The notes: a model not told the origin generated them from the letters alone. Shown: positions 21,782 through 32,733, numbered from the stretch's first letter. The stretch is DNA of 64,000 nucleotides from Pseudomonadota bacterium (GCA_023404705.1 JAEYAU010000021.1:1-64000); one strand, 5' to 3'. Numbers and translations are program-made.

Positions 21782-24700
21782 ATGAACGCCCCCTTCATCA
21801 TTGCCCAGGCGGCCCCCACGACCGGGATCGGCGCGCGCCCGGTCATCCGGCTCACCAAGCCGCAGGACAACCAGGCCGTTACGGTGCGCCTGGATGGCAC
21901 CGCACAGTTGGATCTCAGCGCGATCGGTTCTGAGAACATCACGCTGGTGCGTGTGGGCGAGCGCCTCGTCGTGCTGTTCGACAACCAGGCGACCGTCACG
22001 GTCGAGCCGTTCTTCGGTCAGGACGGCCAGCCGCTGCAGAGCCTCTCGGTGCAGCTGAGCGGCGAGCGCGTGGTCGATGCCGCGCAGTTCGCCAACCTGT
22101 TTCCGATCATCGACGACCAGTCGATTCTCCCGGCCGCCGGCGACGGCGGCGCGCGCAACACCGGCGGGCAGTTCGGCACGTTCCAGGTCGATGCTTTCTC
22201 GGGCCGCAACGGCCTCGACCTGCTCGGCGGCGAGACGCTCGGCAATGCCGGCTTCGGCCAGGGCCCGCAGGGCAACGGCCTGCCGACCGCGCAGGACATC
22301 ACGCTCGGCCTCGACGACGACGAGATCGAGCTCGCCGAAGGCAATCTCGACGGCCCCGGCGACGATCTCACGCCCTCGACCGTCACCGGCACGCTGCCGG
22401 TGAATTTCGGTCCCGACGGCGTCGGCGATCTCTTCTTCAACGTGACGAGCGGCCCGGCCGCGGGACTCACCTCGGGTGGCGATCCGATCTCCTACGCAGT
22501 TTCGGCCGACGGCCGCACCATCACGGCATCGACGGTCAACGGCACCGTCTTCACGATCGAGCTCGGGATCAACGCGGACTCCTCGATCACCTACACCGTG
22601 ACGCTGTTCCAGCCGCTCGACCATGCAGGCCATGACAATCCTTCGACGGCCGAGATCATCGAGCGCGCCTTCGAGGACAACATCCTTCTCGACTTCTCCT
22701 TCACGATCCAGGACGGCAATGGCGACAGCGCCACCGCGACGCTGACGCTGAACCTCGACGACGACACGCCTGTCGTCACGGTCGAGGGCGCCACGCACGG
22801 CACCGTCGACGAGGACGGCCGCGAGCCCGGCGGCAATCCGGGCGACAGCTATGCCGACACCGAAGCCGCCGGCGATGCGCCCGGCGAGGAGATCACGGTC
22901 ACGGGTTCGCTCGGCCTCTCCTGGGGCGCCGACCGCTTCAATGACGTCGCGGACGGCGGCGTCTCCGGCACGCCCGCGAACGGCGATCGCGCGGTCGTGT
23001 TCGCCGATCTCGGCAACGCGGTGCTCACGGCCCAGCAAGCTGCGGCGCTGATCAGCGTTGCGGGAGCCAATGGTTCGCTCGACCTCGCCTCGCTCACCTC
23101 CGGCGGCGAAGCCATCACCTACACACTCTCGGCCGACGGCAGTATTCTGACCGCCACCACGGTCAGCGGGCCGGTGTTCACCGTGTCGCTGTCCGACACG
23201 AGTGACACCAGTTCTTACACCTTCACACTGCTCGGCCCGCTCGATCATCCGCAGGCCGACACCGAGGACGACCTCGATCTCACCTTCGACTTCACGGCCT
23301 ATGACTCCGACGGCGACGCCGTCGACGGCAGCTTCACGGTCACAATCGACGACGATGGTCCGGAGATCGGCGGACCGGACGACAACACGGTCGACGAGGA
23401 TGGCCTCGAGCCCGGCAATACGGGCGACAGCTACCAGGATCAGCAGGACGCGTTCGGCGAAGACGTGACCGTGGGCGGCTCTCTCGCGATTGCGTGGGGC
23501 GCCGACAACGGTAATACGTCGCAGAACGGTGGCGTTGCGGGCAGTCCCGCGAACGGCGACCGCGCGGTCGTGTTCTCGACCGTCCCCGACGGCGTGCTCA
23601 CGCTCGCGCAGGCGGCCGCAATCCTCACGGTCTCGACCTCCGACACGCTTGATCTCGGCGCGCTCACCTCGAATGGCGAGTCGCTGGTGTTCACGCTCTC
23701 GGGCAACGGCACGGTCCTGACCGCGACGACGGAAAGCGGCGCGCCCGTCTTCACCGTGACCTATTCAGATACGGACGCGGGCAGTTATGAATTCCGGCTG
23801 CAGGGCCCGCTCGATCATCCGGAAGCCGACAGCGAGGACGACCTCGACTTCCGCTTCAACTACACGGCTTTCGACGCTGACGGCGATTCCGCGCAGGGCA
23901 GCTTCTACATCACGATCGACGACGATGCCCCGGTGCTCGCCGAGGTGAACCGCGCCGCGACCGTGGACGAGGACGGTCTGACGGGCGGCAACCACGACGA
24001 CAGCTATCAGGACGGCGGCGATGCCGCCGGCAACGCGATCACGACCGGCGCCGTGTCCCTCGGTATCGAGTGGGGCGCCGACCGCGGCAATTCCAACCTC
24101 GACGGCGGCTTTTCAGGCAGCCAGGTGAACGGCGACCGTTCGCTCGTGTTCAGCGGCGTGCAGTCCGGCCAGCAGTTCGGCGATCTCACCTCCGGCAACC
24201 TGCCCGTGCGCGTCTGGGTCAGCGCCGACGGCACCGAGATCATCGGCTATCGCAGCCAGAGCGGCGAGCCTCTGACTGGCGCGCCGGATGCCGCCACGCA
24301 GGTGTTCCGCGTCACGCTCTCGGATGACGGCGACGGCTCCTACACGTTCGACCTCATTCGCCCGTTCGACCACGAGGGCGCGAATTCGGAAGACGACATC
24401 GACCTCACCTTCGCGTTCGCGGCGCGCGATGCCGACGGCGATGCGATCTCGGGCTTCTTCACGGTCACGGTCGACGACGACGCGCCGGAATCGACCGGCG
24501 TGGTGCACAGCAAGTCGGTCTACGAGAACGAGCTCGCGGCCGGCACGGCATTCGGTGCGAGCACCGATCTCAACGGCGACGGCGGCGGCAACGACACGCG
24601 CTACACCGGCAATCTCAAGAATCTCGTCTCCTTCGGCGCCGACAAGCCCGGCACCTATGTCGTCGAGACCACCGATCTCGCGCCCGAGCTGCTCGCCCTG

Positions 24701-27700
24701 ACCTCCGGCGGCGTGCCGCTGACCTACCGCATCGGCGTCGACAATATGCTGATCGCCGAGGCCAACGGCGTCGAGATCTTCAATTTCCAGGTCGATCCCA
24801 ACACGGGGCAATACTCGTTCCGGCTCAAGGGTCCGCTCGATCATATCGGCGAAGGCGACGACGCGTCGATCACCCTCGATATGTCGTCGGCCGTGACGGC
24901 GCGCGACTTCGACGGCGACACCCTCGCGCTCGGCGGCCAGATCTTCATCACGATCCATGACGACGGCCCGATTGCGACCGATTCCGCGACGCCGGTCTCG
25001 GTGTCGGAAGACAGCGCAAATCCGGTCCTGTCGAACATGGCGCTCGGCGTGAAGTGGGGTGCCGACAACAACAACACTGCGAACCCGACGAACATCGATC
25101 GCTCGATCGCCTTCAGCACCACCGCAGTGGCGCTCGCCGGCTCGACCGCGATCTCGGCGCTGACCTCGAACGGCGCCGAGGTGCACTTCGCCTATCTCGA
25201 TGCCGCGCACACGATTCTGGTCGGCTACACCGGCAACACGCCGCCGATCCTGGGCAGCGATCCCAGCATCGTCTTCATCGCCAGCCTGTCCGATGCCGGC
25301 GCCGGCTCCTATTCGTTCGAGCTGCGCCAGCCGCTCGATCATCCGGCGCCGAGCGGCTCCAACCAGCACTACATCGACCTGACCTTCGCCTACACGGCGA
25401 GCGATGCCGACCACGACAGCGACGCCGGCGCCTTCACGGTGCGCGTCGACGCGGCTGGTACGGTCTTCTCAAGCAGCAACGGCATTACGATCGACTATGG
25501 CGCCCTGCATTCGGGCGTCTTCGTCAATCTTTCTGACGCCGCCGCCACATACGCCAATCAGACCGTGGGGCCGAACGCGGCCGAAGACCGCAGCGCGGTT
25601 TCCGACCCGGTGGTCGGCCACGATCAGATCGGTAACGCGGTGGTCGCTTATGGCTCGAAGGCCGACGACGTCCTGGTCGGCGGGGACGAGGCCAACCGGC
25701 TCTACGGAAACGACGGCAACGACGAGATCTACGGCGGCGCTGGCAACGACAATATCGAGGACGGTGAAGGAAACGACCTGGTCGTCGGCGGTGCCGGTGA
25801 CGACACCATGAAGGGCGGCGGCGGCGACGATCGCTTCGTGTGGCGGACGAACGAGGGCAGCGATTCGATCTGGGATACGTTCGGATACGATACGCTGGAG
25901 ATCAGCCAGTTCGCGGGCGACGGCGCCGTGGACATGGATCTGCTCGGCGTGATTGCCGGGCAGAATCGTCTCGAACGGCACAATTCCCAGGATCAGGTGA
26001 TCTCGACCGTGACCATCACGGGCCTCGAGGAGATTGACATCACGCTGCAGAACGGCGCGGACGACAAGGTCGCCAACGATCTTCTCCCCTATATGCGTGT
26101 AGTCGCCGATCTCGGCGACGGCGCTGACTTGTGGCAGACCACGACGACCACGGCCGAGGACGACATCGACGGCGGCGCCGGCATCGATCGCGTCGCCTAC
26201 ACGAACTCGTCCAATTCACTGGGCGACCCCGCCCTCAACAACCTCGATGTGCAGATCAATCTCGGCAGCGCAACCTATGCGGCGGCGCCCGGCGGCCCGC
26301 TCGCAGCCGAGACCGCGCGCTTCACCTACAACAGCCAGACCTATACGGACCACCTGCACAATTTCGAGAACGCCGAGGGTGGCACCGGCAATGACCTCCT
26401 GGTCGGCTCCGTGGGTGCGAACCAGCTGGTCGGCAACGGCGGCGACGACACGCTGGTCGGACAGGGCGGCAACGACGACCTGCAGGGCGGCGCCGGCAAC
26501 GACACCGTCATCTGGAGCATCGGCGACGGCAGCGATGTGATCAACGGCGGCACCGAGACGGGCGCCGACACCGCGATCATCAACGGAGACGGCGGCAATC
26601 AGATCATCACGATCACGGCCGGCGACAACGATCTCGACCCGTTGAACGGCGTGCAGGACCCGATCACGATCGCGATCGATCAGGACGGCGATACGTTCGC
26701 CGACGCGACCCTCTCGCTGAGCGAGATCGAGGACATCACCTTCGTGCTCGGCGGCGGCGCCGATCAGGTGGTCGTGAACTCCGCGAGCTTCACCGGGACG
26801 AGTCTTGCGGTCTCGACCATCCGCGCCGACATGGGCGCCAACGACGATACGCTCGACCTGCACCTGCTCGGCGACAATCACCGCGTCGTCTCGGACGGCG
26901 GCAGCGGCGACGACACGGTGCGCCTCGGCTTCGCTTATCCGGGCGCGGACAACATCCAGGCGGTCCGCGACGAAGGCGGCAACATCCTCAGCGTCAGCAT
27001 CACCTGGCCGGGCGCGAATGGCGGCTCGGTCACGCACGAGTTCAGCAACTACGAGCACTTCCAGTTCACGGACGGCACGCGGACCGTCGACGAGCTGTTC
27101 AATGCGCCGCCTCAGACCAACGACGTGACGGCGAGCACGACCGAGGACGTTGCGAACATCCTGGTCAATTTCTCGGCCACCGACTCGGATGGCCGCCCGC
27201 TCAGCTATCAAATCCTCACGCTGCCCGAGAACGCCACCCTCTACTACAACGGCAATCCGGTTGCGGCCGGCGATCTGATCAGCACGCCCTATATCGAGTT
27301 CCGCCCGAACCCGGACTGGAGCGGCACCACCAGCTTCACCTACGCGGCGCGCGACTATCTCGGCCTGCAGGACACGACGCCGGCGATGATCACGATCGAC
27401 GTCGCGCCGGTTGCGGACAGCGCCATGATCGAGGTGGGCGCCACCGGCGGCGCCGAGGACACGACTTTCGCCCTCCCGATCACCCTCACGATCGACGACT
27501 TCGACGGATCCGAGGTGGTCACGAAACTCGTGATTCAGGGCCTCCCGGCGGGCGCGCAGCTCAGCATGGGAGCCCTCGATCCGGCCGATGCGACGCTCTG
27601 GATCATCACCGATCCGGATCCGGCCGCGCTTGCGCAGCTGAAGATGACGCCGCCTGCGGACTTCAACGGCGCGATTCACCTCGACATCACGGCCAACATT

Positions 27701-30700
27701 CGCGATTCCGCGGTGTTATCCACCGGCGAAACTCATATCGAGTACACCTCGTTCACCCAGGCGCACCTCAACGTCACGCCCGTGTTCGACCCGGCCGTGA
27801 TCGGTGATCCGGACGTGGCCGACGTCACCGAGGATGTGGGCGTGACCGCCGGCAACCTGGTGGCCGCGGGCACGATCCCGATCAGCGACGCCGACGGCGC
27901 CGGACAGGACGGCTTCTACACGGCGACGCCAGTCGGCACGCCGCTCGGCAGCCTCGTGCTGTTGCCGAACGGCTCCTACACCTATTCGGTGGCGAACAGC
28001 GCCGTGCAGTTCTTGCGCGATGGCGAGACGCATGTCGATACGTTCGAGGTGCAGTCGAACGACGGCACCCGCAAGAACGTCAGCTTCACGATCCATGGTG
28101 CCGACGACATCGCCATCATCAGCGCGCCGCCAGCCGGCGGGTGGACGGAAGGCTTCGAGGCTGGCGCGGGCGCCTGGAGCCGGCTCGGCAATGTCCAGGG
28201 CGATACCGGGACACACACTGAGGGCACCCGCTCGATCCTGCTCACCGGCGACGTAACGGATGACACCACGAGCGAAGCGAGCGACGCCCAGATTGAGGCC
28301 GCGCTCGGTCTCCCGAGCCACGCGCTCGACAGCACGTTCGGCCGCGACGCCTATAGCGGCGCCGCCACCGCGACGCAGCTGACGCTCGCGGCCGGCACCT
28401 ACACGCTGAGCTTCGACTGGAAGTTCGAGGCCGGCGACGTGGAATTCCCCGGCTTCGTGGACTTCGCCTTCTTCTCACTGAACGGAACCGCTCACTTGCT
28501 GACCGACATTAGCGCGGTCGGCGACTACGGCGTCGCCGGCTGGTCGACGTACACGCTTACTTTCTCGACCACCGGCACGACGAAGCTAGGCTTCGGCCTG
28601 ATGAACGCAGGCGATGACCAGTTCGACAGCTCACTCTGGATCGACAATGTTCGCATCAGCGGCGCGTTGCCGACCGACAGCGTTAATCTCGCCGAGGATG
28701 GCCAGCTCACGGCCAGCGGTCGCCTCCTGGTGGCCGATGCCGACCATGATGAATCGTTCGCGGCGGTCGCGGGCGGACTGAGCAGTAACGGCTATGGCAG
28801 CTACACGATCGCGGCCGACGGCACCTGGACCTATGCGCTGAACAACAGCCACGCGAGTGTGCAGGGCTTGAAGACCGGTCAGACGCTGACCGACACCTTC
28901 ACGTTTACGAGCCAGGACGGTTCGGCGAGCCGCACAATTACGATCACGATCCAGGGCAAGGACGACGCTCCCGTGATCACGGGCACCGACACCGGTGCCG
29001 TCACCGAGGACGGCACGCTCACGGCGAGCGGGCAGCTCACCGTCACGGATGCGGACAATGGCGAGTCCGGCGTGCAGGCCCTGATCGAGCCGAAGGCCAC
29101 GATGTATGGCAGCTGGACCATCACCAGCGCCGGACTCTGGAGCTACACGCTCGACGACACACTGCTGACCATTCAGGAGCTCGCTGCCGGTCAGCAGATT
29201 CTCGACGTCTTTAATGTCGGGACGCTCGACGGGACGGGCAAGCTTGTCTTCATCACGATCACGGGCGCCAATGACGCGCCGACCGTCACGGCGGTGAACG
29301 GGAACGCGTCGGAGAACGGCAACCCGGTTTCGATCCTGCTGGGCGGCGACGATATCGATAACGATGATGCACCCGGAACCCTGACCTATCAGATTGTGAC
29401 GGGCCCCGCCGCGGGGAGTGCCTCGATCAGCGGCCAGTCACTGATCTACAATCCGGGGGCCAACTTCCAGAACCTGGCGCTGGGTGAGACCACTCAGGTC
29501 ACCGTCACGTATCGCGCGGTCGACCGTCACGGGGCCGCCTCCACGCCCGACACCGTGACCATCACGGTCACCGGCACCAACGACGCGCCGGAGATCAGCT
29601 TCGCGACCGGCAATGACCGCGGCGCCGTCACTGAGGACGTGACCGGCACCGTGTCGGGCCAGCTCACCGCCAGCGACGTCGACCATGGCGCCGCCTTGAC
29701 CTGGTCGGTGCTCAACGGCGCCGGGAGCTACGGGACGCTCACGGTCGACCAGACCGGCAAGTGGACCTATGTGCTGGATCCGGCGGCCGCCAACCAGCTC
29801 AACGTGTCGGATCATCCGGTCGAGACTTTCACGGTCGAGGTGCGCGATCAGCACGGCGCCGTGGATCAGCAGACCGTCACGGTCACGGTGAACGGCAGCA
29901 ACGATGCACCGGTCGCACTCGGCGAGAGCTATCGCGTCAATCACGACGGCACGCTGATGATTCTCGGGCCGGGCCTGCTCGCCAACGACAGCGACCCGGA
30001 CAGCGCCAGCCTCGGCGTGCAGCTGGTCAGCGGCGTGTCGCATGGCTCGCTGGGGCTGAACCCGGACGGCTCGTTCGTCTACGCGCCAACCGCGGGCTAT
30101 ACCGGGGGGGACAGCTTCTCGTATCGCGTCACCGACGGCAGCGCGACGAGCGACGTCGTCACGGTCGCAATTCATGTCAACGATCCGCCGCGGCTCGACC
30201 TCGATGCCAACGACGATCACGCCCCGGGCACGGGCTACGTCACGACTTATGCTGAGCGTGGCCCGGCCGTCGCGATCGTCGACGACGATGTCAGGCTCTC
30301 GGACAGCGACGACAGCGACCTCGCACGCGTCACGGTCACGCTCACCAACCCCCAGGCCGGCGATCATTTGGTGATCAACGGCACGCTGCCGGCCGGCATC
30401 ACGGCAGTCTTCGACGGCAGCCGCATCATCTTCAGCGGTGCCGCCAGCACCGCGGCTTACGAGAGCGCGCTCAAGCAGATCACCTTCACGAACAGCGAGG
30501 GCAGCATCGGGCTCGAGGATCGCACCGTTACGATCGTGGCGAATGACGGGCTCGCCAATAGCGATGTCGCGATCACGGCGATCCTTGTCACGCCCTATGA
30601 CGATCCGCCGGTGGTGACGCGGCTCCTCGAGAACGACAATGTGCGCGAGAATCAGGGCTTCCAGGTGGTCGCGACCTTCACGGTCAATGACGTCGACACC

Positions 30701-32278
30701 ACGTCCGGGCTGAACTTCTCGATCCTGAACAACCACTTTCCCTGGTACCAAGTGCAAGCCGCGAGCGGCACGGTGTTCGGCCATCCCGGCAACTACGAGA
30801 TCCTGGCGCAGGGTCACTTCGTCTACGCCAACGAGAACGCCGATGGCAATCCGACCGTCAGCGAGGTGCTGCGGATCAGCGATGGACATTCGACCATCGA
30901 GGTGCCGTTCACCTTCACGGTGACGCACGCTACCGCGCTGCCGCAGACCGCCACCGACACGGTGATCACCAATGCGGCCGCGGGTCAGCTGATCGCGATT
31001 CCCGACGAGGTGCTGCTACGCAACGACACCGATGTGGACTCGACCCTGTCGATCCGCAACGCCTCGGGTGACGTGTTCGGCGGCGACGTGATCTACACGC
31101 TGCCGGGTAGCTTCCCGGGCTCGCCGTTCTGGACCGATTACAGTGCGTTCGACGGCTCCTGGAACGTTCCGACTCTCGTGATCGTCAACGGCACGACGGG
31201 GCCGGTGATCAATGGCACGAACAACAAGGACATCCTCGTCGCCGATGTGCCGAGCCAGTCCGTCGGCGATCTCACGATGAGTCCCTACGGCAATCCGTTC
31301 GTGTTCGGTGAAGGCCAGCTGGTCAACGAATATGTCGGCCAGACCTTCGTGGCGAGCGGCGGCATCGCCCACAATGTGCAGTTCGGGCTCGACCACGTGT
31401 CGGGCGGCGACGTTCAGTTCCGCGTCATGATCGCCGCCGTGGACGATGCGGCCGACCCCGATCCGACCCAGGTTCTGTTCACCAGCGAGCTGCTCACCCT
31501 CGCGGCCGGATCCGGTCCCACCGCCTTCGACGTGCTGCTCAACGGCCTGCAGCTCGAGGCCGGGCGCACCTATGCGCTGATCCTCGACGCCTACTCCCCC
31601 GACGGCACCCAGGGCGTCGCCAGCGTGCTGTCGAACGAGAATCACTACGCGAGTGGCGTGTTCCTGTCGCTCAATCCAGACGGCGGCGCGCAGGCCGAGC
31701 ACTTCAACGCCGATTGGACCTCCACCAGCGGCTGGGACATGGCGTTCCGCATCACCTCCACGGCGACGGAGCCGACCGGCTCCACGCTCAATGGTGGGGT
31801 TTGGGACGACTCGCTGATCGGCGACATCGGCAACGACATCCTCAACGGCGAGCGGGACAACGACTGGCTGTTCGGGCGCGACGGCAACGACACCCTCAAT
31901 GGGGGCACCGGCGACGATCGCCTGATCGGCGGCCGCGGCGACGACCAGCTGAGCGGCGGCACCGGCGCCGACAGCTTCGAACTCGACATGTCGGGGCAGG
32001 GCCTCGACCACATCCTCGACTTCACCCGCGCCGAAGGCGATGTAATCACGCTCGACGCAGAGTCGTTCGGGCTCACGTCCGGCGCGAGCGCGGGCTCGAT
32101 CTTCGGCTCCTCAGGCGATGCCACCTTCAACTACGCCACTGGGGAGAAGCTGCACTTCGACACGTCGACCGACACGCTCTGGTACGACGGCGATGGTGCC
32201 GCGGGCGCGGCCGCCATTGCGCTGGCGCGGCTGGAGAATGGCGTCGATCTGCAGGCGAGCGATCTGCGCCTGGCGTGA
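21782..32278 (+). CDS. Giant RTX adhesin 1 (type I secreted), 3498 aa
   Basis: AAGGAG nine bases upstream fixes the ATG at 21782. Residues 1-~120 are the module shared with the two later giants (MNAPFIIAQA, LDLSAIGSENITLVRVGERL, EPFF, DDQSILPAAG). Residues ~340-1220 hold five aspartate-rich modules, each with WGAD-type or FGAD cores and an LDH.. closing strand (T1SS-143/DUF5801 type). RTX nonapeptide blocks lie near 1293-1353 and 1533-1580. VCBS-type repeats follow near 2000-2700, with a carbohydrate-binding-like sandwich near 2120-2300 (WTEGFEAGAGAWSRLG), and a cadherin-like domain near 2720-2800. A last RTX block near 3340-3400 is followed by a serralysin-type C-terminus ending LENGVDLQASDLRLA, the expected type I secretion signal. 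No N-terminal signal peptide. A surface or biofilm adhesin is the likely role; the exporter is not in the window. Confidence 0.88.
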   Translation: MNAPFIIAQAAPTTGIGARPVIRLTKPQDNQAVTVRLDGTAQLDLSAIGSENITLVRVGERLVVLFDNQATVTVEPFFGQDGQPLQSLSVQLSGERVVDAAQFANLFPIIDDQSILPAAGDGGARNTGGQFGTFQVDAFSGRNGLDLLGGETLGNAGFGQGPQGNGLPTAQDITLGLDDDEIELAEGNLDGPGDDLTPSTVTGTLPVNFGPDGVGDLFFNVTSGPAAGLTSGGDPISYAVSADGRTITASTVNGTVFTIELGINADSSITYTVTLFQPLDHAGHDNPSTAEIIERAFEDNILLDFSFTIQDGNGDSATATLTLNLDDDTPVVTVEGATHGTVDEDGREPGGNPGDSYADTEAAGDAPGEEITVTGSLGLSWGADRFNDVADGGVSGTPANGDRAVVFADLGNAVLTAQQAAALISVAGANGSLDLASLTSGGEAITYTLSADGSILTATTVSGPVFTVSLSDTSDTSSYTFTLLGPLDHPQADTEDDLDLTFDFTAYDSDGDAVDGSFTVTIDDDGPEIGGPDDNTVDEDGLEPGNTGDSYQDQQDAFGEDVTVGGSLAIAWGADNGNTSQNGGVAGSPANGDRAVVFSTVPDGVLTLAQAAAILTVSTSDTLDLGALTSNGESLVFTLSGNGTVLTATTESGAPVFTVTYSDTDAGSYEFRLQGPLDHPEADSEDDLDFRFNYTAFDADGDSAQGSFYITIDDDAPVLAEVNRAATVDEDGLTGGNHDDSYQDGGDAAGNAITTGAVSLGIEWGADRGNSNLDGGFSGSQVNGDRSLVFSGVQSGQQFGDLTSGNLPVRVWVSADGTEIIGYRSQSGEPLTGAPDAATQVFRVTLSDDGDGSYTFDLIRPFDHEGANSEDDIDLTFAFAARDADGDAISGFFTVTVDDDAPESTGVVHSKSVYENELAAGTAFGASTDLNGDGGGNDTRYTGNLKNLVSFGADKPGTYVVETTDLAPELLALTSGGVPLTYRIGVDNMLIAEANGVEIFNFQVDPNTGQYSFRLKGPLDHIGEGDDASITLDMSSAVTARDFDGDTLALGGQIFITIHDDGPIATDSATPVSVSEDSANPVLSNMALGVKWGADNNNTANPTNIDRSIAFSTTAVALAGSTAISALTSNGAEVHFAYLDAAHTILVGYTGNTPPILGSDPSIVFIASLSDAGAGSYSFELRQPLDHPAPSGSNQHYIDLTFAYTASDADHDSDAGAFTVRVDAAGTVFSSSNGITIDYGALHSGVFVNLSDAAATYANQTVGPNAAEDRSAVSDPVVGHDQIGNAVVAYGSKADDVLVGGDEANRLYGNDGNDEIYGGAGNDNIEDGEGNDLVVGGAGDDTMKGGGGDDRFVWRTNEGSDSIWDTFGYDTLEISQFAGDGAVDMDLLGVIAGQNRLERHNSQDQVISTVTITGLEEIDITLQNGADDKVANDLLPYMRVVADLGDGADLWQTTTTTAEDDIDGGAGIDRVAYTNSSNSLGDPALNNLDVQINLGSATYAAAPGGPLAAETARFTYNSQTYTDHLHNFENAEGGTGNDLLVGSVGANQLVGNGGDDTLVGQGGNDDLQGGAGNDTVIWSIGDGSDVINGGTETGADTAIINGDGGNQIITITAGDNDLDPLNGVQDPITIAIDQDGDTFADATLSLSEIEDITFVLGGGADQVVVNSASFTGTSLAVSTIRADMGANDDTLDLHLLGDNHRVVSDGGSGDDTVRLGFAYPGADNIQAVRDEGGNILSVSITWPGANGGSVTHEFSNYEHFQFTDGTRTVDELFNAPPQTNDVTASTTEDVANILVNFSATDSDGRPLSYQILTLPENATLYYNGNPVAAGDLISTPYIEFRPNPDWSGTTSFTYAARDYLGLQDTTPAMITIDVAPVADSAMIEVGATGGAEDTTFALPITLTIDDFDGSEVVTKLVIQGLPAGAQLSMGALDPADATLWIITDPDPAALAQLKMTPPADFNGAIHLDITANIRDSAVLSTGETHIEYTSFTQAHLNVTPVFDPAVIGDPDVADVTEDVGVTAGNLVAAGTIPISDADGAGQDGFYTATPVGTPLGSLVLLPNGSYTYSVANSAVQFLRDGETHVDTFEVQSNDGTRKNVSFTIHGADDIAIISAPPAGGWTEGFEAGAGAWSRLGNVQGDTGTHTEGTRSILLTGDVTDDTTSEASDAQIEAALGLPSHALDSTFGRDAYSGAATATQLTLAAGTYTLSFDWKFEAGDVEFPGFVDFAFFSLNGTAHLLTDISAVGDYGVAGWSTYTLTFSTTGTTKLGFGLMNAGDDQFDSSLWIDNVRISGALPTDSVNLAEDGQLTASGRLLVADADHDESFAAVAGGLSSNGYGSYTIAADGTWTYALNNSHASVQGLKTGQTLTDTFTFTSQDGSASRTITITIQGKDDAPVITGTDTGAVTEDGTLTASGQLTVTDADNGESGVQALIEPKATMYGSWTITSAGLWSYTLDDTLLTIQELAAGQQILDVFNVGTLDGTGKLVFITITGANDAPTVTAVNGNASENGNPVSILLGGDDIDNDDAPGTLTYQIVTGPAAGSASISGQSLIYNPGANFQNLALGETTQVTVTYRAVDRHGAASTPDTVTITVTGTNDAPEISFATGNDRGAVTEDVTGTVSGQLTASDVDHGAALTWSVLNGAGSYGTLTVDQTGKWTYVLDPAAANQLNVSDHPVETFTVEVRDQHGAVDQQTVTVTVNGSNDAPVALGESYRVNHDGTLMILGPGLLANDSDPDSASLGVQLVSGVSHGSLGLNPDGSFVYAPTAGYTGGDSFSYRVTDGSATSDVVTVAIHVNDPPRLDLDANDDHAPGTGYVTTYAERGPAVAIVDDDVRLSDSDDSDLARVTVTLTNPQAGDHLVINGTLPAGITAVFDGSRIIFSGAASTAAYESALKQITFTNSEGSIGLEDRTVTIVANDGLANSDVAITAILVTPYDDPPVVTRLLENDNVRENQGFQVVATFTVNDVDTTSGLNFSILNNHFPWYQVQAASGTVFGHPGNYEILAQGHFVYANENADGNPTVSEVLRISDGHSTIEVPFTFTVTHATALPQTATDTVITNAAAGQLIAIPDEVLLRNDTDVDSTLSIRNASGDVFGGDVIYTLPGSFPGSPFWTDYSAFDGSWNVPTLVIVNGTTGPVINGTNNKDILVADVPSQSVGDLTMSPYGNPFVFGEGQLVNEYVGQTFVASGGIAHNVQFGLDHVSGGDVQFRVMIAAVDDAADPDPTQVLFTSELLTLAAGSGPTAFDVLLNGLQLEAGRTYALILDAYSPDGTQGVASVLSNENHYASGVFLSLNPDGGAQAEHFNADWTSTSGWDMAFRITSTATEPTGSTLNGGVWDDSLIGDIGNDILNGERDNDWLFGRDGNDTLNGGTGDDRLIGGRGDDQLSGGTGADSFELDMSGQGLDHILDFTRAEGDVITLDAESFGLTSGASAGSIFGSSGDATFNYATGEKLHFDTSTDTLWYDGDGAAGAAAIALARLENGVDLQASDLRLA
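22790..25450 (+). repeat. Five tandem WGAD/T1SS-143-type modules in adhesin 1
   Basis: Units of ~500-600 bp open with VDEDGxEPG..GDSY or a degenerate form (VYENEL, VSEDSA), carry WGAD or FGAD, then (Y/F)(T/E)F.L..P(L/F)DH and DxDGD...G.F.VT(V/I)DDD. The units are diverged from one another, unlike those of adhesin 3. Confidence 0.7.
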
Positions 32279-32280
32279 CT

Positions 32281-32352
32281 TTTCGCGGCGGGCCGTCGGC
32301 GAGCCGCGAAAGCACTGGAGCGTCGGCCAGCGGGGGCCGGCCGACGCTCCAG
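32281..32352. terminator. Twin hairpins after adhesin 1
   Basis: The first stem is TTTCGCGGC (32281-32289) with GCCGCGAAA (32303-32311). The second is a perfect 14-bp stem, CTGGAGCGTCGGCC (32315-32328) with GGCCGACGCTCCAG (32339-32352). They begin two bases after the adhesin stop and lie between convergent genes. No clear T-run follows on the plus strand. Confidence 0.65.
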
Positions 32353-32373
32353 ATCTAACTCAAGCAGCTGGAT

Positions 32374-32733
32374 TTAATTGAGCGCGCTGACGACCGACGG
32401 GCCGGCGACCGACTGCACCGTGCAGGCGACCGCATGGCGCTTGCCGAAGTTCAGCACCGCGACCTCACGAATGCCGTCGAGCCAGATGCCGCGGCCCGCA
32501 TAGCGATAGCCGTTCCCCATCGGGATGAGCCGCACATGCACGCCGCGATTCGGCCGCATGAAGAGGTAGCCGGTCACGAGCTCGCCAGCCGGGCTGATGG
32601 CCCGCGCGCGCAGCGGATATTCGTGGCCATTGGCGCAGGCAACCGAGAAGGAGCCCTGCGCGGCGGCGCTCGACGCGCACATCGCTGCAAAGGCCAGCGA
32701 GAGAAGTCCGTAAGTCCAGTGTCGCATGACCAT
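32374..32733 (-). CDS. Small secreted protein, 119 aa
   Basis: Started at MVMRHWTYGLLSLAFAAMCA, a signal peptide with a likely cleavage after SAAAQ; a start two codons later is equally possible. The mature part of ~95 residues is beta-rich and basic (GHEYPLRARAISPAGELVTG, RPNRGVHVRLIPMGNGYRYA, then GIWLDGIREVAVLNFG). It holds two Cys (SVACANG and AVACTVQ) that could form a disulphide. This pattern occurs in small periplasmic proteins of Hyphomicrobiales, as far as I recall. It is transcribed convergently with adhesin 1 and divergently from adhesin 2. Function unknown. Confidence 0.6.
   Translation of the reverse strand: MVMRHWTYGLLSLAFAAMCASSAAAQGSFSVACANGHEYPLRARAISPAGELVTGYLFMRPNRGVHVRLIPMGNGYRYAGRGIWLDGIREVAVLNFGKRHAVACTVQSVAGPSVVSALN

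Noticed and set aside
25660..25840. Short direct repeats resembling a CRISPR or satellite array
   Set aside because: They translate to RTX nonapeptides (GGxGNDxxx) in frame; there are no spacers of constant size.
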